DNA from: CAVVIG01 sp050249955
GTDB taxonomy: Bacteria > Acidobacteriota > Vicinamibacteria > Vicinamibacterales > CAVVIG01
NCBI GenBank assembly: GCA_050249955.1
Contig: JBFWPN010000005.1
Coordinates: 310,001 to 374,000, forward strand
DNA: 64,000 bases
Direction of reading: 5' to 3'
Shown in pieces: positions 62,091 to 64,000 of this stretch. Below the pieces are notes generated by a model, which worked only from the letters and a program-made list of their open reading frames with translations, was not told the DNA's origin and did not search any database. Numbering within the stretch: the stretch's first letter is position 1; each line of letters opens with the position of its first letter. The position numbers and the translations under genes are program-made.

Positions 62091-63824
62091 GTGCGTGCAT
62101 CGTTCACAGCCACGCTGCAGGTGGCGCCGCTGGAGTGGCTGACGTTCCGTAATCCTGTGCTCGTCCTCCGCGCCGATGAGCCCCGCGCGGTGGGGCCGAC
62201 CCTGGCGGATGTCGAGTCGCTGACCCGCGATCGGGGGCTTCATGCCGTCGGCTACGTCGCCTACGAAGCGGGGGCCGCGTTCGGCCTTCCGGTGGTGAGG
62301 CTGCCGGAGCGGCTGCCGCTCGTCTGTTTTGGGCTGTTCGCCGATGCGGACGTGGCCAGAACTGGACAACCGCCGGCCGACGGGGCCTATGAGATCGGAG
62401 CGCTGCAGCCCTCGGTCGATCGTGAGAGGTTCGGGCAGGCGTTCGAGCGGATCAAGGCTGCTCTGGCGGCAGGAGACAGCTACCAGGCGAACTACACCTT
62501 CAGGCTGCGCGGGGCATTCTCAGGCGATCCGGCGACGCTGTTCGCGGACCTGGTTGCGGCACAGCGTGGGGGCTACTCGGCCTACCTGGCATTCGACGAC
62601 CTGGCGATCTGCTCGGCTTCGCCTGAACTCTTCTTCGAGTTGACCGGCCGCACCATCGTGACCCGCCCGATGAAGGGGACGGCCCGGCGCGGGCGGACCT
62701 TGGCCGAGGACCGGGCGAGCGCGGCGGCCCTGGCCGGCTCGCCGAAGGAGCGTGCCGAGAACGTGATGATCGTCGACATGATGCGGAACGACCTCGGTCG
62801 GGTGGCCGACACGGGGAGTGTCGACGTACCGGAATTGTTCTCGGTCGAACGCTTTCCGAACGTGTGGCAGATGACGTCGCTGGTGCGCGCCCGCACCGAT
62901 GCTGCGCTCCGGGACATCTTTGCGGCGCTGCATCCCTCCGCCTCGGTCACCGGGGCGCCGAAGGTGCGGACGATGGCCTTGCTGGCCGACCTCGAAGATG
63001 AACCCCGAGGGGTGTACACGGGCGCAATCGGGTATGTGCCACCGAGTGGCCTCGCCCGGTTCAACGTGGCCATCCGGACGGCCGTGGTCGATCGCGGGCG
63101 AGGTTCGCTCACTTTCGGCGTCGGCAGCGGTGTCGTGTGGGACTCGAACGCGGACGATGAGTACGACGAGTGCCTACTCAAGGGGACGATTCTGACCCGC
63201 CCGACACCGCACTTCCAACTGCTCGAGACCATGCGGTGGACCGAGGGTGAGGGGTTCTGGCTCCTGGCACGTCACCTTCGGCGGCTGAGTGGATCCGCGG
63301 ACTACTTCGATGTGCCCGTATCGATGGCCGCCATCGATACGGCGCTGGCCCAGGCGGTTGCCGGTGCGACGGGCACAATGCGCGTGCGTCTACTGGTGAG
63401 CCTGGCAGGCGAGGTCCGGGTGGAGACCTACCCGTACGCACCCTGGCGCGAACCGGTGCGTGTGCGGCTGTCACCGCGACCCGTGGACCCATCCGACCGG
63501 TTCCTCTGCCACAAGACGACGAACCGTCGCGTGTACGACGAGGCGCGGGCGTCGGTGGCTGATGGCGATGATGTCCTGCTCTGGAACACGCGGGGCGAGG
63601 TGACGGAAGCGAGCCTTGCAAACGTGGTGATTGAAATCGACGGTGAGCGAGTGACTCCGCCCGTGTCCTGCGGGCTGCTGCCGGGTACGCACCGTGAGGC
63701 GTGGCTCGAGGAGGGCCGTGTCGTCGAGCGCGTGGTCCGGGTGGCCGACCTCGCGCGCGCCACAGGCGTGTGGCTGCTGAACGCCGTGCAGGGTGAGCGA
63801 GTGGCGGAGATATGTCCCGAGTGA
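62091..63824 (+). CDS. pabB: Aminodeoxychorismate synthase component I fused to 4-amino-4-deoxychorismate lyase
   Basis: 577 aa, GTG start. Residues about 1-365 are the chorismate-binding PabB domain (YQANYTFRLRG, RPMKGTARRG, MIVDMMRNDLGRVADTGSV, SVTGAPKVRTM, GVYTGAIGY). Residues about 370-575 are a class IV aminotransferase-like PabC domain, with the PLP lysine in CHKTTNR. The fusion makes p-aminobenzoate for folate from chorismate, with glutamine amide nitrogen coming from a PabA encoded elsewhere. The first base triplet GTG follows a -10-like AATAAT by 8 nt. Its end overlaps the next gene by 13 nt. Confidence 0.93.
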   Translation: MRASFTATLQVAPLEWLTFRNPVLVLRADEPRAVGPTLADVESLTRDRGLHAVGYVAYEAGAAFGLPVVRLPERLPLVCFGLFADADVARTGQPPADGAYEIGALQPSVDRERFGQAFERIKAALAAGDSYQANYTFRLRGAFSGDPATLFADLVAAQRGGYSAYLAFDDLAICSASPELFFELTGRTIVTRPMKGTARRGRTLAEDRASAAALAGSPKERAENVMIVDMMRNDLGRVADTGSVDVPELFSVERFPNVWQMTSLVRARTDAALRDIFAALHPSASVTGAPKVRTMALLADLEDEPRGVYTGAIGYVPPSGLARFNVAIRTAVVDRGRGSLTFGVGSGVVWDSNADDEYDECLLKGTILTRPTPHFQLLETMRWTEGEGFWLLARHLRRLSGSADYFDVPVSMAAIDTALAQAVAGATGTMRVRLLVSLAGEVRVETYPYAPWREPVRVRLSPRPVDPSDRFLCHKTTNRRVYDEARASVADGDDVLLWNTRGEVTEASLANVVIEIDGERVTPPVSCGLLPGTHREAWLEEGRVVERVVRVADLARATGVWLLNAVQGERVAEICPE

Positions 63825-64000
63825 TCGGCCGAGGTCCAGCGTCCGTGGTGGTGCCGGCCCTCGTGGCGGCCCTTCTCGTGTCCACCATCGCGCCCGTCCG
63901 GGCGCAGCGGGCCGAGGGGGTCGCGGCGCTGTTGCGGACGGCTCCGGTGAGCCGGGCGGTGGAGGTGGCCAGGAGCATCGAACCGCAGACCCTGGATGAT
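63812..64000 (+). CDS. Secreted protein, 5' end only (runs off the window)
   Basis: 63 codons from the ATG at 63812, overlapping pabBC by 13 nt. The first 34 residues are a signal peptide (about VVPALVAALLVSTIAPVRAQ). The next residues (VARSIEPQTLDD) resemble the start of secreted M20/M28-type peptidases, but too little is present to decide. Confidence 0.65.
   Translation, partial: MSRVIGRGPASVVVPALVAALLVSTIAPVRAQRAEGVAALLRTAPVSRAVEVARSIEPQTLDD

Overview
The window is one continuous piece of a G+C-rich bacterial chromosome, tightly packed with genes. It looks like an Acidobacteriota member, most likely of the Vicinamibacteria/Luteitalea type. The reasons are a secreted VWA protein of the kind that is abundant in acidobacteria (59298-60617), a CadC-type winged helix joined to a PD40 propeller, DUF4159 next to MoxR/Bat-style genes, many NarL-type two-component systems, and many small lineage-type proteins. 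No database search was possible, so the taxon is an inference. No insertion sequence, prophage, CRISPR array or rRNA was seen. One tRNA-Lys (TTT) is present.

Layout. 1-6033 (+): an attenuator-like terminator, then pheA, ilvB, ilvN, ilvC and a GAF/sigma-54 activator that overlaps ilvC. 6030-12463 (-): a MoxR / DUF58 / VWA (Bat-like) membrane-stress operon. 12595-14235 (+): an acyl-CoA ligase. 14258-16603 (-): a two-component system. 16653-22808 (-): modABC followed directly by a propeller-type sensor kinase and its regulator. 22955-25434 (-): a Kef-type antiporter and a zinc-ribbon protein. 25562-26737 (+): an Arg-rich heptad-repeat secreted protein and a DUF4159 protein. 26787-30469 (-): polyphosphate kinase and Ppx/GppA. 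30559-34825: a divergent pair, a secreted alpha/beta hydrolase (-) and an aspartyl protease plus a frameshifted winged-helix/PD40 protein (+). 34849-37749 (-): a CorC/HlyC protein and trehalose-6-phosphate synthase. 37955-40326 (+): a third two-component system and a small unknown protein. 40343-44334: a multicopper oxidase (-) diverging from a secreted M20 peptidase and a phosphoglyceromutase-like metalloenzyme (+). 44287-51177 (-): a three-gene exopolysaccharide cluster with a BcsA-like synthase carrying two PilZ domains. 51453-52382 (+): a cation diffusion facilitator. 52439-57822 (-): tRNA-Lys, and an operon of a lone receiver domain, hemE, hemH, hemG, a secreted O-methyltransferase and arginase. 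57942-60617 (+): two very basic proteins and a secreted VWA protein. 60577-61852 (-): an orphan DNA methyltransferase and a small Cys/His protein. 62091-64000 (+): a PabB-PabC fusion and the start of another secreted protein.

Common themes are 4-nt ATGA-type overlaps inside operons, frequent GTG/TTG starts, and -10-like boxes lying only 5-11 nt upstream of start codons, which suggests leaderless transcripts. The main candidates for something new are: the alternative A:B / B:C hairpins before pheA; the two adjacent palindromes between otsA and a two-component system; the coupling of modABC to a propeller kinase; a CTG-started hemE coupled to a receiver protein; and the nuclease-like protein with a histone H1-like tail at 57942-58619.
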